A stretch of 64,000 nt of DNA from Dendrobium chrysotoxum (Eukaryota; Streptophyta; Magnoliopsida; Asparagales; Orchidaceae): assembly GCA_019925795.1 (NCBI GenBank), contig CM034315.1, forward strand, positions 7,812,001 through 7,876,000, given 5' to 3'. The notes beneath the pieces are model-generated. The model saw only the letters and a list, made by a program, of their open reading frames with translations. It was not told the origin of the DNA and ran no database searches. Of this stretch, positions 23,301-33,486 are shown in pieces. Position numbers and translations under genes: made by a program. Position 1 is the stretch's first letter. Each line of letters begins with the position of its first letter.

Positions 23301-26264
23301 CCCCTCCTCTTCCACTCTATTGTTGTTCGGGAATGTTAAGATGTTTCTCTTAGTAAGGAACTTGAAGATCTTCATCACACTTTCCCTTTTAAAGGGATAT
23401 TCCTTACTAAGCTTCTCCCGTAGGTACTGCTGACTCTCTGGGGTCCTACGGGAGGGTCTAGACTGCACTGCCGACTGGCCCGGTGTGTGAGACTGCTGAG
23501 GTGGTGCTGAACTGACTAAGGGCTTCTTGCCCTTATCTGATGGCCCGTAAGTACTGTGTACCTCCCCTCTCCTAGGTGGAGGTGCTCCTGATGACTCCTG
23601 CCGCTGAGGTCTACGTGAAGGTTGACTCTCAACCTTAGGAGGGACTGCATCGGGTATGCTGTCCTGTAAACTGATCACCTTTGTCAACAACTTCTGAAAG
23701 GTTCTAATGCTGAAACCCTTCAGATAAGGTGCTATCGGACCATCTATGTTTTTCAACAAAATTTCTACTGCATGCTGCTCCTGTAACTGGGGCTCACACT
23801 GTAGGCTGAGGTTCCTCCATCTGACTATGTAATCTGGGAGAGGCTCTCGGGGCCGCTGTCTAGTCACAACTAGCTCTCCAACTGTAACTCGGTGCTCTGC
23901 ACTAACAAACCTCTGAACAAACAACTGCTCCAACTCTGCAAAGGTGCGTACTGAATCATTGGGGAGGTCGGCGTACCAGGCAAAGGCCACCCCAACTAAA
24001 CTGCTGACAAAGAGTCTCAACATCAGTGCATCATTCCCTCCTATGTTGCAACAGATGGCTCGGTACTGGGCCACGTGCTGCCTCGGGTTCCCAAACCCAT
24101 CAAAGACTCTGAACCTAGGAGGGACAAAACCAGGGGGGTAGGGCTCGTGCTCGTACTCTACTGGGTAAGGACGCCCCCTGCTAACTACCTCTCCAGACTT
24201 CCTGGAGGAAATGGCCTGCTCGACCTTCTGGGCAATCAGATCCTGAATCTGTCCGGCTGACAACTGAACTGACTGACTCTGGATTGGGGTAGTAAAAGCA
24301 ACTGCTGTAGGTGCCACTGGAACTGCTCTCTGGGCCCTGTCTACTCCCACAGGACCTGGTGCTACTACAGGTGGTGCTGCTGGCTCGTCCCTGGACGTAG
24401 CAGGAGTGCCTACGCCCGTCATCTGGGGCATCGCCCCCAAAGCTGTCAACTGAGCTGTCATCGCTGCCATGGCCCTGGCCATCTCTGCCATCTGAGTCTG
24501 TAACTGTAGTACTGTGGCATCTGTCTCAACTGACCGGGGAGATCCTCCTACCTCAGCTTCTCCCTGCTCATCATCATCATCTGCCTCTATCTGCTCGTCT
24601 GAGTGGCCACGTCTAGTAACCACACACACTCTGTGTACCGGTATGTCTCCATCTGACTCCTCCTCGAGTAAATCATCCTCAAGTGCCTCATCCTCGTAGA
24701 GGGTCTGATGGAAGTCCTCTGCATACGGACTCAAAGGGGAAGAAGTCTCGTAAGGGCTAAGGGCTGGCTCTGCCCGAACCGGTGAACCACTAGGAGAAAC
24801 TGCAACATCATCGTCCGTTGCTGCATCACAGACCATCGGAACTGCCTCTGATCCGGAAGGAACAACTGCCTCTAACTGCTCAACTGCCTGAACTGGCTGT
24901 ACTGCATCGACAGGGGACTCTGCCTGTCGTCGTCTCCACACCCATCTGCTGCGACGGGACCCAGTAGGGGCAACTGACTGCTGCGGGGCTACTACAACTG
25001 AAGGGAGCTGGGGTCTGGGAGGCTCCAACTGCTGCCTCTGTCCATGACGACGTGGGCGTCGTCCAACAACCGGAGTAACTGTCTGTGGTCTCGCCAACGG
25101 AACTGAACTAACAGGCTGCCTGGGTGGCTGTCCTCTCTGCCACCTGTACCTCTGTCTAGCAGTCTGTCTCTGCAACTGAACGGACGCCTGAGAAATCTGG
25201 TGGAGTAACCTCTCTCGACTGACAGGGCCTCGACCCCGCGCTAAGCGGATAATGCTCCGAATCCTCTGAGAGAGGGTTCGAGCAGCATCATCCCTGGGGA
25301 CCCTAGCGCGTGGTAAAGTAGTAGTGACAGGAGGGGCCGCCGCAATGCGAGCAACATCCTCCTCATCACCACTGTGTGTCAGTGGGGAGAAGCGTCCTCC
25401 CTGAACTGCTGCTATCTCAGGGGCAACTGTAACGTCCGGGGTAGGGGAAACTGCAACTGGTCGTGGTGCCCGCTGCCTAGGGACCACTCTCCTCTGAACT
25501 GGCTCCTGGTGAGCCAATGAATCTGCCATCCGCTGTCTGTCTGCCTCGGATGCAGCCAACCGAAGTCTACGGTTTCTATTCCTCCGGGCCCTTCTCCCAA
25601 GGCCGGAGGCGGAAGACGAAGCAACATCTGAACCCACCACCTGAGTGGCAGGGGGAACGGGAAGTACGGGAAGTGTCGGGGTCTGCACGAGGGTCTCTGG
25701 GTGAGACAGTCGAGCGAAAGCTGAAACCCGACGGGAGGAAGGCGAAGGAGCCTCGGTCTGGGCACCCCTCTTCCTGGAGGAAGAAGGAGGGGGAACCCGA
25801 ACACGAGCTACCTCTGCCGGAGTAACAACAGGGGTAACTACGGCCTGCCGGCGCTGAGGGGCCGGGGCAGCCTGAACAACAGGTGCGATAGGCACTGGTC
25901 GCCTAACCGCTGGACGAGTGGGCTGAACTGGGAGTGGTCTAGGCACTGGCTGCCTAACCACAGGGTGTGCCGGCTGCACACGAACAGGAGTAGGACGAGC
26001 AGGTGCCCGGGCTGTCCGCCGAGCAACTGGACGTCCAAAAGGTCGCATGGCTGTGCGAGCCCTCCTCTGGGGAGGAGAGTAGGCAGCAGCCTCGGCAGGG
26101 GTCGGCCCGCCAAGAGTGACGAAGGCCGAGTCAGTGAAGGAACCAAAAGTGATTCCTCCAGCGGGAGGACTGGCTAGCAGGGACTCAGGAAGTGTCACCC
26201 GCGCGTCAGAACCAAAACTGAAAGTAACGGAAGGCACGAAGGAAGCCATGGCACTGTCTGCCAA
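17307..26264 (-). CDS. Tat-lineage gag-pol polyprotein, single 2,985-aa ORF
   Basis: One uninterrupted frame starts at the first ATG after the leader. Residues 1 to ~700 are a Pro/Arg/Val-rich, low-complexity extension. Residues ~715-873 are Retrotrans_gag (FDGFGNPRQHVAQYRA, AFAWYADLP). A zinc-binding-like CPFHRHIGHVIEDC motif lies near 990, and an aspartic protease with LIDQGASVNIL near 1406. A variable linker (~1500-1850) has an RGRGRG tract. RT (~1890-2140) has YVDD at about 2099-2102. The first RNase H (~2240-2330) has lost acidic residues. The second, archaeal-type RNase H (~2391-2530) keeps FDGAS, NNEAEYEAL and GDSQL. Integrase has an HHCC finger (~2630-2675), D in GTDVVG, D in SDNGPSF and E in LAEAFNKT, then a basic C-terminal tail. 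It would encode capsid, protease, replication and integration proteins, matured by its protease. All key domains look complete. Confidence 0.95.
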   Translation of the reverse strand: MADSAMASFVPSVTFSFGSDARVTLPESLLASPPAGGITFGSFTDSAFVTLGGPTPAEAAAYSPPQRRARTAMRPFGRPVARRTARAPARPTPVRVQPAHPVVRQPVPRPLPVQPTRPAVRRPVPIAPVVQAAPAPQRRQAVVTPVVTPAEVARVRVPPPSSSRKRGAQTEAPSPSSRRVSAFARLSHPETLVQTPTLPVLPVPPATQVVGSDVASSSASGLGRRARRNRNRRLRLAASEADRQRMADSLAHQEPVQRRVVPRQRAPRPVAVSPTPDVTVAPEIAAVQGGRFSPLTHSGDEEDVARIAAAPPVTTTLPRARVPRDDAARTLSQRIRSIIRLARGRGPVSRERLLHQISQASVQLQRQTARQRYRWQRGQPPRQPVSSVPLARPQTVTPVVGRRPRRHGQRQQLEPPRPQLPSVVVAPQQSVAPTGSRRSRWVWRRRQAESPVDAVQPVQAVEQLEAVVPSGSEAVPMVCDAATDDDVAVSPSGSPVRAEPALSPYETSSPLSPYAEDFHQTLYEDEALEDDLLEEESDGDIPVHRVCVVTRRGHSDEQIEADDDDEQGEAEVGGSPRSVETDATVLQLQTQMAEMARAMAAMTAQLTALGAMPQMTGVGTPATSRDEPAAPPVVAPGPVGVDRAQRAVPVAPTAVAFTTPIQSQSVQLSAGQIQDLIAQKVEQAISSRKSGEVVSRGRPYPVEYEHEPYPPGFVPPRFRVFDGFGNPRQHVAQYRAICCNIGGNDALMLRLFVSSLVGVAFAWYADLPNDSVRTFAELEQLFVQRFVSAEHRVTVGELVVTRQRPREPLPDYIVRWRNLSLQCEPQLQEQHAVEILLKNIDGPIAPYLKGFSIRTFQKLLTKVISLQDSIPDAVPPKVESQPSRRPQRQESSGAPPPRRGEVHSTYGPSDKGKKPLVSSAPPQQSHTPGQSAVQSRPSRRTPESQQYLREKLSKEYPFKRESVMKIFKFLTKRNILTFPNNNRVEEEGQTEHPLYCPFHRHIGHVIEDCYVFKDRVEKLMASGQIHLQDSDLVQPKGKTPQTVQMISGSSSCSDSQSGRQSSRSRSPRGSEGEWQLALSRKTRQMIRQTVQSSEAVERRPTQAKSTVASPASSPAPFSSPVVVPTEHISFPILCNKKMYEKEKFVVTSEGKTGRLPALTLKDFVLPSTDDEIIEEGDSGYFWCSAPTFISSSTHSFNILHVSCDDSACDEESECDEEPVFMIPEGSCYMDSEDESENPLQSLSLEPTQAITAEPSESPVKDDSIQEVHLRSGKVLPPRMAKNIKEKDKNIVTQQDDPIPSSQEQSKEKGKGPQLEVDYNVLAHLRKIPALLSVYDALMMSSDLRETLVKALLEPESYQAFFASESVGDACLLREMPCITFSDRDLLLGTSDHNRPLYVTAEVNGYELNRVLIDQGASVNILSYETLKSLSLGHLKLTSDKIMLKGFNDQGQRALGSITLPLKFGNFLTEAKFHVIEADTSYRALLGRPWIHEYGMVPSTLHQCMKYMRNEVEYSIPGDTQPFSVHEVSIYDDAEHYIPRKKSKPPSAQSPVTPASTVQGPVQLPVQGPSQVSIEADTSTADPVRSPFQFAVGHDVPPSRGRGERGRGRGRGSTRPPRNYDTQIPPPSYLYASPLTVESDSSDDEMIITPHRSAPSPAPDFTDYSSLPTFCRYLIPEGGLVIDSGSDEEVDPRRQTASQQSLSRQIRGIRVEESHQRSLVTPSTSDGGALQVRGRPPPPLYETFVPPRASECASLSHSVGAPLGPGSQGSAETAIDNRVTTAPRYFSPFVEDCVERGAVISTWSDEQALRQARVWRTDMPQTKQGLGYVEQSSPNHANIRTVSHSYPVVSLTDKEDPGDDEDRVLDAPQEFEDGITSAMDELCEVNLGTESDPRPIFHSVLLSDSEAQEYIELLSEFKDCFAWNYTEMSGLNPDVAVHKLAIKSDAVPVKQAPRRMRLEIEQQVIAETKKLIEADFIREEKYPTWLANIVPVRKKNGQIRVCIDFRDLNKAYPKDDFPLPIPELMVDIASSHSIFSFMDGSSGYNQIKMDPEEEKFTAFRTPIGVFCYKVMPFGLKNAGATYQRAMTVIFDEMIHEQVECYVDDLVVKSKVRGDHLRDLRIVFERLRKYDLKMNPLKCAFGVSAGKFLGFIVRYRGIEIDPSMIKAIVDLKPPKSLTQLRSFQGKLAFLRRFISNLSGRCHPFAALAKKDARFHWDERCQEAFESIKRYLINPPVLAAPIPGRPLILYTTALDESLGALLAQENEEGKENALYYLSRRLIPAELKYPAMEKQCLALIFAVQKLRHYMLSHKVNLISRVNPLQYLMTRPTLSGRLARWSMILLQFDITFVPQRAVKGQALADFLAAHPIPADSPLNDELPDELIMSAEEQESPTWEFYFDGASSVRALSPNETSIVRVGLGLIFVSPEGHTLRYSYSLSEPRTNNEAEYEALILGLELAIQMNVMRVKIFGDSQLIINQVAGVYKVLKPELLPYHSKAMELLCLIPEVTLAKIPRSANGKADALAKLAKELADPTGNPLSIVVQCRQALCPADLSSPDQTLTVFSVGEESDWRVPFIEYLKHGRLPDDRSLAAQVRKRALSFTYVNDTLYRRSFDQMWLRCLNNEEARKVMGEIHEGLCGAHQSGPKMKGRIKRLGYYWPTMIRDCMEHARKCHQCQIHGTVIHQPPNPLHPTVSSWPFEGWGTDVVGPIDPPSFKGHRFILAATDYFSKWAEAVPLKEVKSEDVMRFFRDHIVYRFGVPRRIISDNGPSFRSTKIARFARRHNINWRYSSIYYPKANGLAEAFNKTLVQLIRKILVANKREWHDRLPEALWAYRTTYRTPTQSTPYALAFGVEAVLPLEVELPSLRVAVSHNLSHEDNARLRTEELDGLEELRLQAYQNLKLYQARMARSHDRLVRPRAFRVGELVLVLRRPIISRRRRSGKFEPVWEGPFAVEQVYEGGAYLLVDANGVHPMPVINGQYLKKYYA

Positions 26265-26566
26265 GAAGAAGAAAAGAAATTTAAAATGATTAGTAAGAAA
26301 TAACGAGAAGATGAATGATAGATAGGGAACGGAATGACCTAGAAGGTCAGAAGGAAAGGAAGCTTAGCTAGGGGGAAACCCTAACTAAGAAGAACGGAAA
26401 GAAAGAAACCTAGCTATGGGGGGAACCCTAACTAAGAAAAAGAAGGACGATCCTAACTAAGGAAGGACCCTAACTAAGAGTGGGACGAACCTAATCTAAG
26501 GAGTACCAATCCCGGAGTACAAACAAGAGAGAATAATATAGAATCCAAAGATGGAGAGAGAACCCT
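26265..26566 (-). other. Leader between PBS and gag-pol start
   Basis: About 300 nt without a separate ORF. It holds several near-repeats of CCCTAACTAAG on the plus strand (about 26380-26480), separated by purine-rich runs. It probably contains packaging or dimerisation signals, but that is inference from position. Confidence 0.5.
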
Positions 26567-26584
26567 GTCCCACCGTGGTCGCCA
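26567..26584 (-). other. Primer binding site, tRNA-Arg type
   Basis: In element sense TGGCGACCACGGTGGGAC lies 6 nt inside the 5' LTR. On the plus strand this reads GTCCCACCGTGGTCGCCA, closely matching the 3' end of plant tRNA-Arg (TCG/CCG type) plus CCA as I remember it. tRNA-Arg priming is known for Ogre-type Tat elements. This site fixes the element orientation. Confidence 0.8.
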
Positions 26585-26590
26585 TAAACC

Positions 26591-29500
26591 TGTGGACCTC
26601 CGAAAGGACTACAGACACCATCGCCCCGCGAGGGGAGACAATATCTGGCCAATGGAAGGGCAGATTCGATCATGCATACGATTAACCATTGAGGATAGCG
26701 GCTCTCACCAGCACACCCCGATGGGTAATAATATATATGATCTGATCGTCACAACGGGTTTCCCCCACCCGATACATTAGCTCGAATGTGGTTTATTTGA
26801 GAGTGGGATGCGGTTTCCCACGGGCGCAAGCCCCCGTGGTTAATTACATCTCAAGCCGGAGCCTGAGAATACTCTCGATTAAGGATTCTACATTATTCTT
26901 TCGAAATTGGGATTGGCACATAGGGCAGAGACTAGGAAGTCCTACTCGAAGGGAAAGAGAGGTTCAACTAGGCTTAGTCAACATGCACGGCTCACATCAG
27001 CATCCGGAGGGACTAAGGTAGTGAGAAGAAACTGGAGAAAAATAAATAAATCATGCACTCGAAACATGCAGGAGGGAAGGATGGAGGTGGCGTCATCCGT
27101 GTGACGTAGATATGTAGGGTTTAGGGTCTCTGGAAGACAGAAGACCTACCTACTGATGAGGCGTACTACGGAACAATAGTAGCCTTGAATCCTGAATCTA
27201 TGGTGGGTTTAGTGTTCTACGCAACACTAACACCCGTGTCCTAACTAATGCAATGTAAAACCTGGACTTACCCCGGCCTGGAAGGGGGAGCCAGCTAACC
27301 ACATAATCGCTTTAAAACCATGCTGTCCAGTCATTTATGAAGGATGGGTAGGTGGGTTATAGTTCTCGGAGATAGGGCCGACATCTAGAGGATTTCCTAA
27401 TTGGCCCTGGACTTATGTAGGGTGTATGCTCCTAAGACTAATGCAATTAAAATTTTGATTTAGTTAGTTTCTAATGCAATGCATGCTAGTTAGAGTATCC
27501 GAATCAGGTATGCATAGAACTTTAAAAAGGCTTATAAAAATAATTTTTAGAATTAGACTGGGCTTCCCCAGGTCCGGCACCTCATCCTCATAGGTCAGAT
27601 TATCCGGACTCTACCCACGGGCGGGGAAGTGTCTTATAGAAGGAAAGAGAGAAATGCAACGATATGCATGCTACCCCGGACGATTCCGGCAATTCCCTAG
27701 GTCGTTAAGTTTCTAAATTATTTAAATCTTAAAATTTGAATGTTAGTTGGGAGTAGAAAAAGTTTTAGTCCTTAAAGAGCCTAACGAAATCCAGGCTAAA
27801 ATAAAAGCGACATGCAAAACGCCAAGAAACTAAGAAAAGCAAACAATCCTAGAGGCACACAATCATAAAACACATCAAAATTATCCAAACAAATTAATAA
27901 ATGTCCATAGGCCAACTGCCCTTAATTACAACCCAGGGTCTGCAGAAAATTAAAGTGGCCGGGCACCACTGCCAACAACCCGGATTTCTAATCCTAAGAC
28001 TGACGCAAGTTATTTTGAGTGGGATACTCTCGGTCTTCATCTTCTTGATCTTCTCTTTCTTAGACTCCTTGGATCTGAGCTTCCTCGGACTCCTTGGACC
28101 TCAGCTTCCTTGGACTCCTCGGGTAGTAGAATAATCCAAATTTGGATTCTCAAATAGAAAAGGACTATCCTCATATTGGGTGTCCTTTTCTCTTTGGGCA
28201 TCCAACCTTTGGATTCTTGTATCCCCACTCAAAATAAACTTTCACAACTCAATACCAAGTTACAAACCATTTACATTAAATGAAAGCAGTAAATCTAGAC
28301 TCTCCTGCAAGGTTATCCTAAAAAAAATCAACCCAAGCAATTTTATATTATCCCAAGCAATTTATATAGAAATGAAAATACTCATCACAGCCACACTTGG
28401 CCATGCTCTTAAATATTTGAGGGCTAAGCAAGCTCTGGAGCACCTGTAGCAATTTATAATGATTTTCAATTAGCCCTCATTTATTTAGGGGGGCTGAGCA
28501 ATTTCTGAAGCACCTGTATAAGACAGCATTAATTTTTAAATCATGATTATTGCCCCCCTTATATTTAGCGCTGCATGAGCATGGCCACCTGCAGAAAACA
28601 TCATTAGTATCAACCTCGATCCTAACCTATGGGTAGTCTATCGTGCAATCACATCAATTCCCAGAGTGCAGTAAAAGTAAACAAACACGCCAACATCATC
28701 TCAATCACAACATGCAGTGAAATCTCAAAAATCTCGGCACACAACAGAAAAGTAAACACCGGCCTAGCCTAGGTCTAGAAGTGGTTCCCTAACAAACCAT
28801 CTAGATGTGTGTGAAAAGCTGTGTAGCTGAGGTAGATCCTAGGCTGGGTAGTTAGTTACAGTTGCCTGCTGTCCAAGTTGGTTGTAGGTCTGAAAAGGGG
28901 AGTTTTATTTAAAGTCCAAATATTAGTGAATTGAGATTTATCTTAGTTGATTTAATGTGTGGATCAATTTTAGTTCTTAGGGTAATAATATTTGAAGTTT
29001 AAATTGCATTAGTGAGTTTTAGGGGGTTCGGGGTCCACCTATACACTAAGTAAAAGGGGGTCCAAAATTGACTTTTTGATTAAAGGGTATTTATGACCAG
29101 CTAATATTTTTATAAAATACTAGGCCTTAACCTGATCAGTTAGACAGTTAGCATGCCCAGTTTGGATTCTTCTATCCAAAGTTATGAATTTCTGAAGTTT
29201 TGGTCTCGTTTTGAACTAAGTTTGACCAGATTATTGACTTTTTGATTTGAGTTGACTTCTGGATACCTAATATTTTTAACAAATACTAGACCTCAATGTG
29301 AGTTGAATGCCTTTTAGTTTGCTGGATTTGGAGTTTCCTACACAAAGTTATGAATTTTAGAAGTTTCGGGCCCTAGACTATAGGCTACGGTTGACCGAAG
29401 AGTTGACTTTTTGTTTTAGGTTGGTTTCTGGACACCTAATATTTTTAATAAATACTAGACCTTAATTAGAGTTAGGTGCCTTTTAGTTTGCCCATTTTGG

Positions 29501-31314
29501 AATTTTCTATAATTAGTTATGATTTTTAGAAGTTGGGGCAATTAAAGGAATTATCGAAATTGCCTAATTAGGGGGATTTTGGGGTTTTGGCCCAAATCAG
29601 CTCCAAACTGATTGGAATCACCCCCAAAGGTCAGAAATGACCTAAGAAGGTGTTCCCAAGTGTTTGGGGGAAATTTGGGATTTTTAATAATTTTTGGTGA
29701 TTTAATTAAGGCGAAAAGGTGATTTTTAATTAAGGTTGAATTAAAGTCCAGATTAAGGTTCAATTAAGGGGCCCTAATTATCTAAGGTTGGGGACTGAAT
29801 TCTGGAGAGTTTGAGGTATTATGGGTATTTTTCTGATTTAACATGGATTTATTAGATTTTTCTGAAGTTTCTAAGGCTTAATTAACGAGTGAATTAGGGT
29901 TTGCTAATTAAGTATTCTAAGGAGTTCAGAAAATTCTTAGAAAATTCTGAGGGGTTTAGGATGTCACTGAGTTTAAGTGTTTCAAATTTCAAGTCATTCA
30001 GGGTTCTACCCTAATTCCTGGAATTTTTCTAAGTTTGCTAGACGATCCTTAATTGTTGTCCTTACGATGTCACTACGTTATATAGGAATGAAATGAAGTA
30101 ACTAACCCTTAGGCACAACATAGAGGGTAGATGCAGCAAGTATAAACACACCAGACTATGTCCTTAGATCTAGGAGAGCCTAGGCTAAGTGCTTGTGCGA
30201 CCTACACATGCAAAGACTACGAAAACACTAAGTAAAGGCACCTAATGAAGTGATTAGTGAATGATTGAGACACAATCATTCACTAATCCTTCTCCCACAT
30301 GAATTCTGTTCACATACAGGTCCTAGGTTTAAAGTTTCATAAGGGGTAGACTTCCCAAAATTGGGGGATTTAAATAATATGTAATTTTAAAATTATCTTT
30401 AAAATACATAAATATTATAAATAGTAATAATGTAAGTTTAAAAATAAGATGATTGAAAATACTTCAATTCATAAGCATGGGAGGTCTACCAGCCACCGAG
30501 GGGGGTTTTAAAATAATTTTTATTATTAAAATAATTATTTATATTAATTAAATAATATTTAAATAATTAAATAACATAGGAATACAGAAAACATCCAGAA
30601 ATGACAGAATCACATACAGGGAATAATTTTAAATTAAAATTCATATTTTTCTGAAAAGTTTAAGGTATTGTGCGTCAAAATCCGATTTAAAATGGCAAAG
30701 TTATGAATTTTCGAAGTTAAATAGGTTTAAAGGTAATTTTTAAAATAATTTAAAATAATTAATATTGGAAAATAATTAATAATTTCAAAATAAATCAGAT
30801 ATAACAATATCTGAATTTTAAAATAAATAATAATCAAAATATTATAATAATATATATAAATATTATCATGATACTAATATTAATATAATAATATTATCAT
30901 TAAAGATAGTAATAATATTATTAACTAAAAAAAAAAATTAATATTTTAATAATATTAATAATAATCAAATGCTAACATTATAATAATATAATCACTAACA
31001 TAATAATAATATTATTAAAATAATAATAATATTATTAATTATAATATTATATTATAATAATATTAATAATAATAATAGTCAATATTATAACAACATAATA
31101 ATAATATTATTATTTATTACTATTTATAACATTAATATTATTACATGCTAATTATAATAATATAATAATATTATAATAATATAATATTATTATTATCAAA
31201 GTAATAACATTATTACTCATTATAATATTGATATTATTATAATGCTAATAATAGTAATAATAGATTAAAAATAGGTTTTAAATAATAATGATAATAATAT
31301 AATCATAATAACAA

Positions 31315-31352
<38 letters not shown>

Positions 31353-31512
31353 TGACATAATTAAAATAACTTAAAGTAATAACAATAACAATAATAATAA
31401 TAATACTAATAATAATTAAGATAATTAAAATAATTAAAATAATGATAATAATAATAGTATAATAATAATAATAATTTAAAATAATCAAAGTAATTAAAAT
31501 AATAATAATAAC

Positions 31513-31565
<53 letters not shown>

Positions 31566-31664
31566 GTTTTTAATAGTAATAATAATGATAATAATAACAA
31601 TAATAATAAAAATAATGATAATAAAAATAATTAAACTAATTAAAATAATAATAGTATAATAATG

Positions 31665-31708
<44 letters not shown>

Positions 31709-31730
31709 TAAAATAATTAAAATAATAATA

Positions 31731-31761
<31 letters not shown>

Positions 31762-33481
31762 TATCAATTAAAATAATTTAAAATAATAATAATAATATAA
31801 TAATAATAATAATAATAATAATATTATAATAACAGAAATAATAATAATATTATTAATATTAATAATATAAATAATATAATCTAATATTATTTAAAAAACA
31901 AAACTAATTAAAATAATATTATTTTATTATTATTATTATTATTATATATTTTTTTTAAATATTATAAAAAAAGAAAAAGAAAAAAAAAGAAAATTAAAAA
32001 AAATAAAAAAAACGGCGGCGGCGGCTCTCGGGATGCCACGTGGCGGGCTCTGATTGGGCCCGCGGACGCGGGCCAATCATTGGCAGGCGGCGCAATCATT
32101 GCGCCGCCGCCAATGATTGCCGCAATCATGCGGCAATCAAAGCCGTGGTCCGCGGCTTGACTTGTCCACGTCAGCGCGTGGATCTGGCCGTTGGATCTCC
32201 GCGGTTTCGAACGGACGGCCCAGATCTCGCTGGACGGTGAACGGAACCGCGGGATTCGAACGTACGGTTGATCAGAACCGCGGAACGGCGGGATCTTAAC
32301 CGTTGATCGAGGGATCAACGGTCCAGATCCCGCCTAGCTGTACGCGAACGTAACCCGAAACCCTAATGGGTTTTTTGACCCGTTCTCGCGATCGGGTGAA
32401 CAAAATCAAATGAAAATTGAGACTTAGGATCTAGGCATGAACAGAAATCATGTGGTATAGTTAGTTTGGCTCGAAGCGCACTCAACAAGATGCTATTTGA
32501 CCCTAAGTGTTCTATGCTAGGGTTTGAGTTTTCACCTTGGTTTATGGATGGATTTGGATGTATAAGGGCTGGTTGCACTTGTAGATTGTCCACGCTCCTA
32601 TTTGTAGAAGAAATCGCGGTCTCAAACGCTTTGAATCAACGGGAAATCGCCTGGGAAGGTTCAAAGCCTCGGTTCGTCGGAGATCTCGCCGCCGGCGGGT
32701 TTGACCGTCGGGGTTTGACTTGGGAAGGGTGGAGGAAGACCTAGGGAGCTCGTATGCCAATTCTCAGGGTTTGGGAACGTCTAGGTCTAGAGTAAGAGCA
32801 AGATCCTCTCCTAAGAGCCCTAATGTTCTATTTATATCCTTAAGCCTTTGATTAACGGCCAAGATCAAATCCTTCATCAATTAGGAGGGAAAAGGGCTCA
32901 AATAGCCGTGGTCTTGAGTTTTGAATGGATTAGGAAAGGATTAGAGCTTTAAATAGGATCTAAATGGTCTTTAATGGGTGTATTTGACCCATTATGACTT
33001 GGGTTGACCAAGTCAACCATTGACTTGGTCAACCTAGTCAAATAGACCCACAAGATGAGGGGATTTGGTCCATGGGTCAAGGGATGGGTAAAGGTTTGAT
33101 TCAAATTTGATTTGGGTTGATTTAGACCCATTAGGGTCTATATGGGTCAACCTGGGTTGACCTGGTCAACCAGGTTGACCCAGGGCTAAGACCTAGGCCC
33201 AATGGGTCAAGCCTGACCCACTGAGTCCAGTGGAGGAGAGAATAGGGCTTGGAGAGCCCTGGATTGAGTTTGGGTTTGGTTTGAACTAGTTTTAGACCCA
33301 TATGGGTCTAATGGGTCAACCTGGGTTGACCTGGTCAACCAGGTTGACCCAGGGCCTGGGTCTGGGCTCAACAGACCCAGTTTGACTCATTGAACACAAG
33401 GGAGAGGGTATGGGCCCTGACTTGGTCAATTTGACCAAGTCAACTCCCTTGACCAAGCCTGGGAGGAAATCAGGGTCAACA
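26591..33481 (-). repeat. 5' LTR of the Tat element (6,891 bp)
   Basis: Near-identical to 5501-12372 (offset about 21090-21109, changing at small indels). It starts TGTTGACC at 33481 and ends GGTCCACA at 26591 in element sense. It contains the same hairpins (26818-26839, 28399-28586, 30252-30288, 32074-32119, 32288-32333), the AT block (30775-31968), the GC island and the W-box-rich U3. This copy would drive transcription of the element RNA. Confidence 0.92.
32828..32836 (-). promoter_or_regulatory. TATA-like box of the 5' LTR (predicted element promoter)
   Basis: TATAAATAG in element sense, with the W-box-rich U3 upstream (32970-33481). The predicted start near 32800 would give an R-U5 leader of about 6.2 kb before the PBS, unless the RNA is spliced. 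Confidence 0.5.
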
Positions 33482-33486
33482 AAGAT
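33482..33486. repeat. Target-site duplication of the Tat element, right copy
   Basis: AAGAT, identical to 5496-5500. Confidence 0.92.

Larger units (their letters stand above)
5501..33481 (-). mobile_element. Giant Tat-lineage Ty3/Gypsy retrotransposon, 28 kb, apparently intact
   Basis: Complete element in minus orientation: 5' LTR 26591-33481, PBS, leader, one gag-pro-RT-RH-aRH-INT ORF (17307-26264), long 3' noncoding region, 3' LTR 5501-12372, 5-bp TSD AAGAT. The archaeal-type second RNase H between the first RNase H and integrase is the hallmark of the Tat group (Ogre, Retand and relatives). By eye the two LTRs differ at about 20 positions plus a few indels over 6.9 kb, which implies a recent insertion. 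It could be autonomous. I see no Ogre-style separate ORF upstream of gag and no need for an intron between protease and RT, because the frame is continuous. Confidence 0.93.

Noticed and set aside
26380..26480. Telomeric repeat
   Set aside because: CCCTAA occurs only with CTAAG spacers, not as a plain telomere array.
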